Part shown: in pieces, positions 7,439 through 15,838 of the stretch
Numbering within the stretch: the stretch's first letter is position 1
Layout: each line of letters begins with the position of its first letter
Source: JBKEDC01 sp047975205
Lineage (GTDB): Bacteria > Bacteroidota > Bacteroidia > Bacteroidales > Prolixibacteraceae
Reading direction: 5' to 3'
DNA: 64,000 bases
NCBI GenBank assembly: GCA_047975205.1
Contig: JBKEDC010000012.1
Location: 1 to 64,000, forward strand
Program-made: the position numbers and the translations under genes
The notes under the pieces: model-generated
The model's database searches: none
What the model was told of the DNA's origin: nothing
The model's input: only the letters and a program-made list of their open reading frames with translations

Positions 7439-8788
7439 ATGGCGAAAAAGAACCTTACAGAAGGGAATATTACAAAACAATTAATGAAACTTACTTGGCC
7501 AATGCTGTTGGCTTCCATGGGTATTGTAATGTTCAACTTAGTGGATACTTATTTTGTGGGGAAGTTGGGAGTAGAGCAGTTGGCAGCAATGAGCTTTACA
7601 TTCCCCTTCATTATGGTATTTAATAGTTTTGCTCAAGGGGTTGGTATTGGTACAAGTTCCTTAGTATCGAGAAACTTTATAGGCTCAAGTCATACGCAAA
7701 TGAAGCAAATGACTACTAGAGCTATTCTACTTGGTATTGTTATCGTGTTGATCTCGCTATTTATAGCATGGATGGTTATGGAACCTGTGTTTCGGCTTAT
7801 GGGAGCCGAGGGTAAAGTGTTAGAGTACGTCATGCAATATATGCGTGTTTGGATACTGGGGATGCCCTTCGTTGTTATTCCAATGATTGGAAATAATATT
7901 ATTCGAGCAACAGGAGATACGCTTACCCCAGGAATGAATATATTGATGAATGGAGTAGTAAATGCAATACTTGATCCTTTATTTATTTTTGGTATAGGAT
8001 TTTTTCCCGAAATGGGAATGGCAGGAGCCGCTATGGCAACGGTTATTGGTAGAGCTACAGGTTTGCTACTTATTCTGTATATATTACTTAAACGAGAAAA
8101 ATTACTTACTTGGCATGTGGGTAAAATACGAGCCATTTTCAAAATTTGGGAAGAAATAATAGGTATTGCCATTCCTACTTCTTTAACCATGCTTATTCCC
8201 CCAATTTCAATGGCATTGATAACCCGTATACTTTCAAGCTATGGTGAAGAAACAATGGCTGCTTTCGGGGTGGCTTCCCGGATAGAAATGTTTGGTATGC
8301 TTGTGGTAGTATCATTAGGCTCGGTTCTTATTATTTTTGTAGGGCAAAATATGAGCCAGAATCGCTACGATAGAATACGAAAAGCATTGCGAACGTCATT
8401 TAAGTTCAGTTTGCTTTGGGGAGTTGTTTTCTTTATTTTACTCCTTTTAGGAGAAGGAGCTATTGCAAGCTTATTTACTACCAATAATCAGGTTGTTGAT
8501 ATCACTCAAACCTATTTTTATATTGTAGGCATTAGCTATGGGATGCAAGGTATCCTGAGCCTTTGCTCATCAACATTCAATGGACTAGATAAACCGATGA
8601 TGTCAGCCTTAATGTCATTTTTCCGAATGGTCATACTGTATCTTCCTCTGGCGTGGATTGGATCAAAGCTGATAGGACGAAATGGTGTATTTATAGCCGG
8701 TTGCATAGCTAATGTATCAGCCGGTTTAGTAGCAGTTCATTATTTAAGAAACATGATTAAGAAATTATCTAAGAGGAATGCTGTTTGA
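7439..8788 (+). CDS. MATE family efflux transporter
   Basis: This 449-residue protein has twelve predicted membrane helices in two six-helix halves, typical of the multidrug and toxin extrusion family. It opens with a short cytosolic basic segment, then PMLLASMGIVMFNLVDTYFV, the characteristic first-helix region. The second-half repeat IPTSLTMLIPPISMALITRI begins near residue 245. Family members exchange Na+ or H+ for drugs or metabolites; the substrate here is unknown. The start lies four bases after ispD, and the sirtuin gene follows after 32 bases on the same strand. Confidence 0.9.
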   Translation: MAKKNLTEGNITKQLMKLTWPMLLASMGIVMFNLVDTYFVGKLGVEQLAAMSFTFPFIMVFNSFAQGVGIGTSSLVSRNFIGSSHTQMKQMTTRAILLGIVIVLISLFIAWMVMEPVFRLMGAEGKVLEYVMQYMRVWILGMPFVVIPMIGNNIIRATGDTLTPGMNILMNGVVNAILDPLFIFGIGFFPEMGMAGAAMATVIGRATGLLLILYILLKREKLLTWHVGKIRAIFKIWEEIIGIAIPTSLTMLIPPISMALITRILSSYGEETMAAFGVASRIEMFGMLVVVSLGSVLIIFVGQNMSQNRYDRIRKALRTSFKFSLLWGVVFFILLLLGEGAIASLFTTNNQVVDITQTYFYIVGISYGMQGILSLCSSTFNGLDKPMMSALMSFFRMVILYLPLAWIGSKLIGRNGVFIAGCIANVSAGLVAVHYLRNMIKKLSKRNAV

Positions 8789-8820
8789 TAATGTGAGATG
8801 AACTTAAACTAAGGTAATTT

Positions 8821-9510
8821 ATGACAAAGATAGTGGTCTTGACCGGGGCAGGAGTCAGCCAAGAAAGTGGATTGAAAACGTTCCGCGACATGGATGGTCT
8901 GTGGGAAAATTATGACATTATGGATGTGTGCACCCCTGAAGCATGGCAACGGAATCCGATATTAGTAAATAACTTCTACAATGAAAGGAGGAAGCAATTG
9001 CAGGCAGCTAACCCGAATAAAGCTCATAAGCTATTAGCAAAGTTAGAACATCAACACGAAGTACATATTATTACTCAAAACGTAGATGATTTGCACGAGC
9101 GAGCAGGGAGTAGTAATGTGTTGCATTTACATGGAGAATTACGGAAGGTGCGGAGCGCCATTGATGAGAATTATATTGTAGATTTAGAAGGATGGGAGCT
9201 TAAAATTGGAGATTCTTGTCCTAGAGGGGCACAACTTCGTCCGCATATTGTGTGGTTTGGCGAAGATGTTCCTGCAATGGATGAAGCTATTAGTACAGTA
9301 TCTCAAGCTGACATATTATTGGTCATTGGGACTTCACTGAATGTATATCCGGCAGCAAGTTTAGTAAATTTTGTGCCGAATGATTGCCAAATTGTAGTCA
9401 TAGACCCTCATCGCCCGCCGGTGTGTCAGGATGATGTTATATTTATAGAGGAAAAAGCCGGTATTGGATTTGAAAGATTTATAAATTTACTTCGTGAACA
9501 GAAGTTGTAG
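8821..9510 (+). CDS. cobB: Sir2-type NAD-dependent deacylase lacking the zinc-finger cysteines
   Basis: This 229-residue sirtuin carries GAGVSQESGLKTFRD (9-23), TQNVDDLH (85-92) and the catalytic His104 in LHLHGE, so the NAD site is intact. Between residues 105 and 140, where most sirtuins have four zinc cysteines, there is one cysteine (Cys133), so the structural zinc is probably lost. Tyr53 and Arg56 in NNFYNERR form the Y-x-x-R pair of class III enzymes, which remove succinyl or malonyl groups from lysines. I infer a desuccinylase-like preference. The protein is cytosolic; the gene follows the MATE gene and may be in the same transcript. Confidence 0.88.
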   Translation: MTKIVVLTGAGVSQESGLKTFRDMDGLWENYDIMDVCTPEAWQRNPILVNNFYNERRKQLQAANPNKAHKLLAKLEHQHEVHIITQNVDDLHERAGSSNVLHLHGELRKVRSAIDENYIVDLEGWELKIGDSCPRGAQLRPHIVWFGEDVPAMDEAISTVSQADILLVIGTSLNVYPAASLVNFVPNDCQIVVIDPHRPPVCQDDVIFIEEKAGIGFERFINLLREQKL

Positions 9511-9622
9511 AGTAGGGCTTTTCCCTTTTGCTTGGATATATTGTTCTACTTATAATCCTAATTTATTACAATGATATGCACTGATTTTGTTTGTCATCTT
9601 CTGTTTTACGTGGATAATTAGT

Positions 9623-9630
9623 TAAGTTTG
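9623..9630 (+). promoter_or_regulatory. Candidate -7 element for the DUF1573 gene
   Basis: TAAGTTTG fits TAnnTTTG, 32 bases before the start codon, in an otherwise AT-rich 152-base gap. Confidence 0.4.
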
Positions 9631-9662
9631 TTCTAAAATTAAAATCAATAATTACACGTATA

Positions 9663-10745
9663 ATGAAAGTAGTAAAGAATATCTTTTTGTTATTCATTTT
9701 GACCGTAAGTTCCTTTAATGTTTGGGCTCAGCAGTCTGAATTAGTATTTGCAGACGTAAAACACAATTTTGGAGAAATTCGAGAGCAAGATGGAGCTGTG
9801 AGCTATACCTTTCAATTTAAGAATGGGGGTGATGCTCCGCTTATTTTAAACGCAGTTACTGCATCTTGCGGCTGTACAACTCCGGTTTGGACTAAAGCTC
9901 CAATCCCTCCGGGTCAGTCAGGAACTATTGAAGTAACTTTTAATCCGCTGAATCGCCCTGGAGTATTCAATAAAACAATTACTGTAAATTCGAATGCAAA
10001 TAAGTCCCAAGAAGAACTATATATTACCGGGAAAGTTCTTGCAAAACCTAAAACATTAGAACAAGAATATCCTCGCCCTCTAGGCGAAATTAGAGCTAAG
10101 TCTAATTATATCCGTTTGGGAGATGTAAAGAATACAGAAATAAAGACAGGAATATTAGAAGTGGCAAACACAAGCGATAAAGCTCAAACGATAACATTCA
10201 GAACTCCTCCAAGCCACATAACAGTTCGAGTGGATCCGAAAACTATTCAACCTGGAGAAAAAGGTATAATATCAGTTGATTTTGATAGTCGAAAATATGC
10301 TAATTTTGGTAATGTGGTGAGCCGATTATATATCCTTTCTGATGGTAAAGCCAGTTATAAAAATTCTATAGGTATTTCAGCAACGGTAGTAGAAGATTTC
10401 TCTACGCTTACACCTGAAGAACTAGCAAATGCACCAATAGTGAGTTTTGATGAAGTAGCTCATGATTTTGGAAGAATTAAGCAAAACGATAAAGTATCGC
10501 ATATATTTCACCTTACGAATAAGGGAAAATCTAATTTAATTATTCGCAAGATAACCACGAGCTGTGGTTGTACGGCAGTAACACCTCAAAAGAAAATGGT
10601 AGCTCCGGGAGAAACAATACCTTTAGAAGTAAAGTTTGATTCCAGAGGGAAGTTTGGACGCCAGACTAAAATAATAAGTGTACTTACCAATGCACCTTCA
10701 TCACAAGTAACATCATTGCGCATCAACACTACGATTACAGAGTAA
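9663..10745 (+). CDS. Secreted protein with DUF1573 repeats
   Basis: This 360-residue protein has a signal peptide (cleavage probably after Ala22) and two DUF1573 domains, each an immunoglobulin-like beta sandwich. Each has the signature HNFGEI/HDFGRI, then a hydrophobic stretch and SCGCT (residues 68-72 and again near 313-317), then PGQSGTIEV/PGETIPLEV. The middle part (about 125-245) looks like a third, degenerate copy without the SCGCT cysteines. The family is very common in Bacteroidetes envelopes and its role is unknown. A single-gene unit is likely, with its own promoter and a strong terminator behind it. Confidence 0.85.
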   Translation: MKVVKNIFLLFILTVSSFNVWAQQSELVFADVKHNFGEIREQDGAVSYTFQFKNGGDAPLILNAVTASCGCTTPVWTKAPIPPGQSGTIEVTFNPLNRPGVFNKTITVNSNANKSQEELYITGKVLAKPKTLEQEYPRPLGEIRAKSNYIRLGDVKNTEIKTGILEVANTSDKAQTITFRTPPSHITVRVDPKTIQPGEKGIISVDFDSRKYANFGNVVSRLYILSDGKASYKNSIGISATVVEDFSTLTPEELANAPIVSFDEVAHDFGRIKQNDKVSHIFHLTNKGKSNLIIRKITTSCGCTAVTPQKKMVAPGETIPLEVKFDSRGKFGRQTKIISVLTNAPSSQVTSLRINTTITE

Positions 10746-10771
10746 TCATCAATTATTATTAGAAATATTCT

Positions 10772-10804
10772 ATGCTCATCGTTTTCTAAGCGATGAGCAT
10801 TTTC
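10772..10804 (+). terminator. Terminator after the DUF1573 gene
   Basis: ATGCTCATCG pairs perfectly with CGATGAGCAT (10791-10800) around a nine-base loop, with TTTC following. It separates the DUF1573 gene from recF. Confidence 0.75.
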
Positions 10805-10806
10805 AT

Positions 10807-10814
10807 TATATTTG
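10807..10814 (+). promoter_or_regulatory. Candidate -7 element for recF
   Basis: TATATTTG matches TAnnTTTG, 16 bases before the recF ATG and directly after the upstream terminator hairpin. Confidence 0.5.
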
Positions 10815-10830
10815 CCTACAAATTTATACC

Positions 10831-11949
10831 ATGCATTTACAGAAGCTCTCTTTGATTAACTTCAAAAATATTGAAGATTCAGAAGTCCAATTTTCGCCAA
10901 ACCTAAACTGCTTTATTGGCAATAATGGAGCCGGTAAAACAAATGTTATGGATGCTATCTATTATCTTTCATTTTGTAAGAGTTTCCTAAATAGTACGGA
11001 TAACTTAAATATAAATCATGAGTCTGATTTCTTCTTAATTAATGGAGATTACATGAACATAAAAGGTGTCGAAAACGTGTATTGTGGGGTTCGAAGAGGA
11101 CAAAAGAAAAGCTTTAAATGCAATAAAAAGGAATATAAAAGATTAGCCGATCATATTGGCAAAGTGCCGGTAATTGTAATAACACCATCAGATAATGATT
11201 TAATAACTGGCGGTAGTGAGGAAAGACGTAAATTTATAGACACTCTAATTTCTCAATATGATGCCTCCTACCTTCATGCTTTAATTCGATATAGCAAAGC
11301 ACTTCTTCAGCGAAATAAGCTTCTTAAACAATTTGCAACTCAACATTATTTCAACTCTGAATCATTAGAGTTATGGGATGAACAACTTACCTTATATGCC
11401 AATGAAATACACGAGAAACGTATAGAGTATATTACTCGATTGAAACCCATATTTCAGCGATATTATAAGTTGATATCGGGAGGACAAGAACAAATAGAAC
11501 TTAGCTATAAATCGCAGCTGAATGAAAACACATTGGCAAACCTACTTATTCAATCAAGAGAAAAAGATAGGATGCTGCAGCATAGCTCAGCAGGTATTCA
11601 CCGCGACGACATTGAATTTAAATTAGATAGCTATCCGTTGAAAAAACTGGGTTCGCAAGGGCAAAAGAAAACCTATTTAGTAGCCATGAAACTAGCACAG
11701 TTTGATTTTGTAAAAGAGATGTCAGGAGTGACCCCTATTCTGTTGTTAGATGATATTTTTGATAAGCTGGATAGCAATAGAGTAGAGCAAATTATGACTT
11801 TAGTTGCACAAAAGCACTTCGGACAAATTTTTATCACCGATACTAATCGTGAAAATTTGGATACGATTATTCGCAAGTTGGAAGCCGATTCAAAAATATT
11901 TAGAGTTGATGCAGGTAAACTTGAAGAGTTGAGTCATGAAAAGAACTAA
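10831..11949 (+). CDS. recF: DNA replication and repair protein RecF
   Basis: This 372-residue SMC-like ATPase loads RecA at single-strand gaps together with RecO and RecR. The Walker A motif GNNGAGKTN spans residues 30-38. The ABC-type signature appears as LGSQGQKK near residue 271, and Walker B as PILLLLDDIFDKLD near 303-316. A coiled-coil-like helical part lies between. The length is normal. The gene overlaps the following DUF721 gene by 14 bases, an arrangement well known in Bacteroidetes, so the two are translated together. Confidence 0.95.
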   Translation: MHLQKLSLINFKNIEDSEVQFSPNLNCFIGNNGAGKTNVMDAIYYLSFCKSFLNSTDNLNINHESDFFLINGDYMNIKGVENVYCGVRRGQKKSFKCNKKEYKRLADHIGKVPVIVITPSDNDLITGGSEERRKFIDTLISQYDASYLHALIRYSKALLQRNKLLKQFATQHYFNSESLELWDEQLTLYANEIHEKRIEYITRLKPIFQRYYKLISGGQEQIELSYKSQLNENTLANLLIQSREKDRMLQHSSAGIHRDDIEFKLDSYPLKKLGSQGQKKTYLVAMKLAQFDFVKEMSGVTPILLLDDIFDKLDSNRVEQIMTLVAQKHFGQIFITDTNRENLDTIIRKLEADSKIFRVDAGKLEELSHEKN

Positions 11950-12229
11950 TACCGAAAAGTTGAAAGATGTGTTATTGAAACAGCGCATGCAGAATAAAAC
12001 CATCGATAAAAAAATGGCGGAGTTATCCGTAATCAATTCTTGGGATAAAATTATGGGAATTACAATTGCCAGCTATACACAAGAAATAAGTATTAAAGAT
12101 GGAACCTTATTCTTGAAAATGAATTCTCCAATCATTAGAAATGAAATAATCATGATGCGCGAGCAAATTATTGAGCATGTCAATCAGTTTGCAGGAGGTA
12201 AGCTCATAGCGCGTATAGTTTTTCGTTAA
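11936..12229 (+). CDS. DUF721 (DciA-like) protein
   Basis: This 97-residue protein belongs to the DUF721 family. It shows SVINSWDKIMGITIASYTQ followed by LFLKMNSPIIRNEIIMMR, the usual core of the fold. In many bacteria DUF721 proteins are DciA, which helps load the replicative helicase DnaB; the Bacteroidetes members are short versions limited to the core domain, as here. The start lies inside the end of recF (14-base overlap). It ends two bases before the convergent methyltransferase gene, and no separate terminator is visible between them. Confidence 0.8.
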   Translation: MKRTNTEKLKDVLLKQRMQNKTIDKKMAELSVINSWDKIMGITIASYTQEISIKDGTLFLKMNSPIIRNEIIMMREQIIEHVNQFAGGKLIARIVFR

Positions 12230-12231
12230 TC

Positions 12232-12816
12232 TTATAGAAACCTTGCCGTATTTGCTTGATATTTTATGTATTTATCTCCAAAGTGATTTGTTAAAAATTG
12301 TTCTTCAGAACGAATGATAGCAAAATGGATAAGCAGACATAAAATTAAAACGAGGACAACACCTAAAGAAGGATTAAGCATAAAACAAGCAGCAAAAAAG
12401 AAAAACAAACCCATATACATCGGATTTCTACTTATTTTATAAACGCCATCAGTACATAGCGTATGAGCACCCTTGGGTAGCCCTATCCGGGTGAATATAC
12501 TCAGTTCATATTGGGCAGGAAGCAATAAAATATTTCCGGCCAACAAGAAAACGAGAGCTAACGCACGTTGGGCAGAAGGAATATTGTCTTGTATTGTTCC
12601 CGGAAAACACCAATAAAAATTCGGCATAATTGCACTTACTACTAGGAGTATAAAAACTCCCATTGTTATTCCCTTTCCTAAATAGAAAAGAAACTTAGGA
12701 GAAATAGAGGCTACTCCCCAAATGTTGAAACCTGCACGCATGGTTTGGTAAGCAAGCAGCAGACTTGAAATAATGGGGATAAAAGCAAGAACAATGATTG
12801 AATAATACAATATCAC
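12232..12816 (-). CDS. ICMT/NnrU-like membrane methyltransferase
   Basis: This 194-residue integral membrane protein resembles the isoprenylcysteine carboxyl methyltransferase and phospholipid methyltransferase group. About five helices are followed by the SAM-binding C-terminus: GVYKISRNPMYMGLFFFF (about residues 127-144) and the acidic EEQFLTNHFGDKYIKYQ near the end. The substrate is unknown; membrane lipids or small molecules are possible. Its ATG overlaps the stop of the permease-HMA gene (ATGA), so it belongs to that operon. The pairing with a metal permease is noteworthy but unexplained. Confidence 0.78.
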   Translation of the reverse strand: MILYYSIIVLAFIPIISSLLLAYQTMRAGFNIWGVASISPKFLFYLGKGITMGVFILLVVSAIMPNFYWCFPGTIQDNIPSAQRALALVFLLAGNILLLPAQYELSIFTRIGLPKGAHTLCTDGVYKISRNPMYMGLFFFFAACFMLNPSLGVVLVLILCLLIHFAIIRSEEQFLTNHFGDKYIKYQANTARFL

Positions 12817-14081
12817 GATTTAACTTCTCCTTTATAGTTGTAACCTATGTCAGTAAGTACTTGTTCAACGGTTTCTAAATTAATTTGTTCACCTTCAAGA
12901 TAAACAGATGCACTTGTTCGATCGGCAAACACTTTGGTAATACCTTCAATTTCTGTTAGACTTTTAACCACATTGGCCTCGCAATGTGAACAAGTCATAC
13001 CTTCTACTTTTAATTGGATCATATTTGTTGATTTTGATATTTTTTTGTTCATCTTTAATTTTCTTCTGCCCAAGACAATACAAGCAATGAGAAGTAAGCT
13101 GCTGATAACTTGCAGCCACAAGGGTAGCATGCCATGTTCGTCGTGTTGCATCATCGGAATGTGGCTGAGTAGAAAATCAGAGGGTATGAAGAGGTTAGTG
13201 AGCAATCCGAAGAATAAAGCTCCTCCTATAATAGCGACTAAGTATATTAGTAATGATTTTTTGCCCATCGTACTGCCAATAACAGTTATTGTAGCTACGT
13301 TAGTTGCAGGCCCTGCCATAAGAAATACTAAAGCGGCTCCCGGAGATACTCCTTTCATGAGCAACACTGCAGCAATCGGAATAGATCCGGTGGCGCAAAT
13401 GTACATGGGTATAGAGATAAGCAAAACAATAATTAGCTCGAAAAATCCGTAATTCTGAAACTGTTCGAAGAAATTATTCGGAATTAATACCGAAATCAAT
13501 GCTGCACCCATGAGTCCAATAATGAGCCATTTAGCAATGTCTTGTAATAAATCGACAAAGGCATATTTAGCTGCTGCAATCCACTTGTTTGGAGAAACAG
13601 TATTCGCATCATTGGAATGCATGGAATGTTTGAGTATAGGAGAAGTAGAGGGGCTAGTTTCATCCTTAATTAATTTATTGGTAAGAATACCTCCGGCTAT
13701 ACCTGTTGTAAAAGCAATGATTGGTCGTAGAATAGCAAATGGTAAACCAAGCATAGAATAGGTGGCAAATATAGAATCTACCCCCGTTTGAGGCGTGGAA
13801 ATTAAAAATGAATTAGTAGCGCCTCTTGATGCCCCATTCTTGAAAAACGAAATACCGGTAGGGATCACGCCACAGCTACACAAAGGCATAGGAATTCCTA
13901 AAAGGACTGCATTGATAGCTGATTTTGTATTTGGTTTTCCCATATATTTATGCACCTTATCCTGAGGGAAAAAAACTTTTAATATGCCGGCAAATATAAG
14001 CCCAAGTAATAGCCAAGGTGCCATTTCGTTAGTTAACTTGATTAACTCACGTAGGTATTGTTCTAAGAAATTGATTATCAT
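12813..14081 (-). CDS. SO_0444/ArsP-type permease fused to an HMA metal-binding domain
   Basis: This 422-residue protein has two halves. Residues 1-345 form a DUF318-type permease with about eight helices and the signature PLCSCGVIPTG, whose Cys68 and Cys70 lie in a membrane helix. Residues 355-422 form a heavy-metal-associated domain with MTCSHC (Cys364, Cys367), the copper/zinc-binding motif of Atx1 and CopZ. Related permeases export Cu/Zn or organoarsenicals. The fusion suggests that the HMA domain delivers a soft metal to the channel. It lies 15 bases after an NfeD-type gene and overlaps a methyltransferase gene, forming a three-gene minus-strand operon. Confidence 0.85.
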   Translation of the reverse strand: MIINFLEQYLRELIKLTNEMAPWLLLGLIFAGILKVFFPQDKVHKYMGKPNTKSAINAVLLGIPMPLCSCGVIPTGISFFKNGASRGATNSFLISTPQTGVDSIFATYSMLGLPFAILRPIIAFTTGIAGGILTNKLIKDETSPSTSPILKHSMHSNDANTVSPNKWIAAAKYAFVDLLQDIAKWLIIGLMGAALISVLIPNNFFEQFQNYGFFELIIVLLISIPMYICATGSIPIAAVLLMKGVSPGAALVFLMAGPATNVATITVIGSTMGKKSLLIYLVAIIGGALFFGLLTNLFIPSDFLLSHIPMMQHDEHGMLPLWLQVISSLLLIACIVLGRRKLKMNKKISKSTNMIQLKVEGMTCSHCEANVVKSLTEIEGITKVFADRTSASVYLEGEQINLETVEQVLTDIGYNYKGEVKS

Positions 14082-14096
14082 GCACTCTACAACAAA

Positions 14097-15524
14097 TTAA
14101 TTACACAAATGTTTATTGTTGTCGGCTATGTGCTTTTCGACATAAAGCTGAGCTGCTTCTTGGCGAATAATTTTTACCTGCTCACCTTTTTCAATAAACC
14201 CGAAAATAGCAACAGCATCATAATACTTATTGTTAATGCTTATTTTCCCCGATGGACGAAGCACAGTAATACTCATGGCAAGTTCCCCAACTAAAGATTT
14301 ATTGGAATTGTCCACTCCTACATAACCCTCGCTAGTATTTTGAATAGTTTGAAGTGAAAGACGACTGAATACACCTTTTTTAGCCCCAAATATTTTAGCG
14401 GAAAGATATATGCAGATCACAGATGCTAAGGTCACTGAGCCTAAAACAATAATAACTGCTAGAATTAGCCGAGAGGCGGGTACGGCATTAAAGTCAAAAT
14501 TTACGTTGCGAACCAAACTAAGTATGAGTGAGCCCAAAGTCAATGCAATACCTGAAATACCGGTTACGCCAAAGCCCGGAACAACAAATACTTCAAGAGC
14601 AATGAGAATAAGACCGATTATAAACAACAGAATTTCCCAATTTTCAGCTAGCCCTTCTAAATATAGCGGCGCAAAATAGGCTGTTGCTGCCAAAATTGCT
14701 ACTACGATAGGGAAGCCTAAACCAGGCGATTGCATTTCATAATATATGCCGCCTATTATTGCCATGATGAGTAGTCCTGAAATCATGGGATTTACCAAGA
14801 AACCAATGATATTTTCTATAAAAGACGGTTTATATTCGATTAACTTGTAATCTTCAAAACCTAACTGCTTTAATAATTCGCTGATATTTTCGGCTATACC
14901 TTCGCAAAACCCATATTTAATAGCTTCATCAGGTGTGAAAGTCAATATCTGAGTAGAATCAACCACACCAGGAACAACCACTTTCTCATCAACCATAGCT
15001 TCGGCCACAAACGGGTTGCGGTGCCACTCTATCCGAACTTCATTGTTTTGAATGATAGTATCACAACCATGAGCTTCGGCAGTAGCCCGCATTGTGGCTC
15101 GCATATACGATTGATATTTATCGGGCATTTTTTCTCCTGATTGATTTACCACAGAAGCAGCTCCTATACTTCCTCCTTTGCGCATATAAATACTATCGCA
15201 AGCAATAGCTATTAACGCACCGGCACTAGCTGCATTATTATCAATAAACACATATACCGGTATGGTACTATTTAGAACTTTAGTTCGGATAGAGTCGGCA
15301 CTGTTCACCAGTCCGCCATAAGTATTCATATGGATAAGAATAAGATCGGCATTCAGACTATCAGCCTCCTGAAAGGCATGCTGCGTGTGACGCCATACTT
15401 TTGGAGATATTTCTTCTTTAATATTTAATTGATATATAAGTGGGGCGTCGGTTTTGATTCCGGAAGCAAAACCATGTAGCGTGCAGCATAATATAATCAA
15501 CAATAAATTTAAAAGCTTTTTCAT
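14097..15524 (-). CDS. NfeD-type membrane serine protease (ClpP fold)
   Basis: This 475-residue protein has a signal peptide (cleavage near residue 20), then a ClpP/crotonase-like protease domain with the NTYGG oxyanion region (67-71) and NNAASAGALIA (96-106). Ser100 is the likely nucleophile and Lys136 in DKYQS the likely general base, as in archaeal PH1510. Four or five membrane helices (about 235-385) are followed by a C-terminal OB-fold NfeD domain. Such long NfeD proteins usually partner a stomatin-like protein, but none is encoded nearby. It is the first gene of the operon with the HMA permease and the methyltransferase. Confidence 0.87.
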   Translation of the reverse strand: MKKLLNLLLIILCCTLHGFASGIKTDAPLIYQLNIKEEISPKVWRHTQHAFQEADSLNADLILIHMNTYGGLVNSADSIRTKVLNSTIPVYVFIDNNAASAGALIAIACDSIYMRKGGSIGAASVVNQSGEKMPDKYQSYMRATMRATAEAHGCDTIIQNNEVRIEWHRNPFVAEAMVDEKVVVPGVVDSTQILTFTPDEAIKYGFCEGIAENISELLKQLGFEDYKLIEYKPSFIENIIGFLVNPMISGLLIMAIIGGIYYEMQSPGLGFPIVVAILAATAYFAPLYLEGLAENWEILLFIIGLILIALEVFVVPGFGVTGISGIALTLGSLILSLVRNVNFDFNAVPASRLILAVIIVLGSVTLASVICIYLSAKIFGAKKGVFSRLSLQTIQNTSEGYVGVDNSNKSLVGELAMSITVLRPSGKISINNKYYDAVAIFGFIEKGEQVKIIRQEAAQLYVEKHIADNNKHLCN

Positions 15525-15838
15525 GATGCTAAGTAGATAAAAAATGGGGAAGTATGTGTTATACCTATTCTATAATTCATAGCGAAAATATTATTTGGGT
15601 GTTTTACAAGTAGAGAATAAAGCAACTTTCTTCTTGTTGGTAGTTTTATATGTTTATAATAGACCTAAAAAGGGAAAATTCACTGAATTCAGTCATAATA
15701 ATTAAAGCAAAAATATATAATTCAGTCTTGTAATTTTTAGTCAAAGTTAGTGTTTTTTATTCAAATAACTTGATTGACTGAACAGTAGCCGGAATTTAAG
15801 GCGAAATGACTATATTAGCGGTCTCAAAAATAAATAAA

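Noticed and set aside
7393..7623. Open frame overlapping the ispD-MATE junction
   Set aside because: It lies within two well-supported genes in another frame and shows no protein family.
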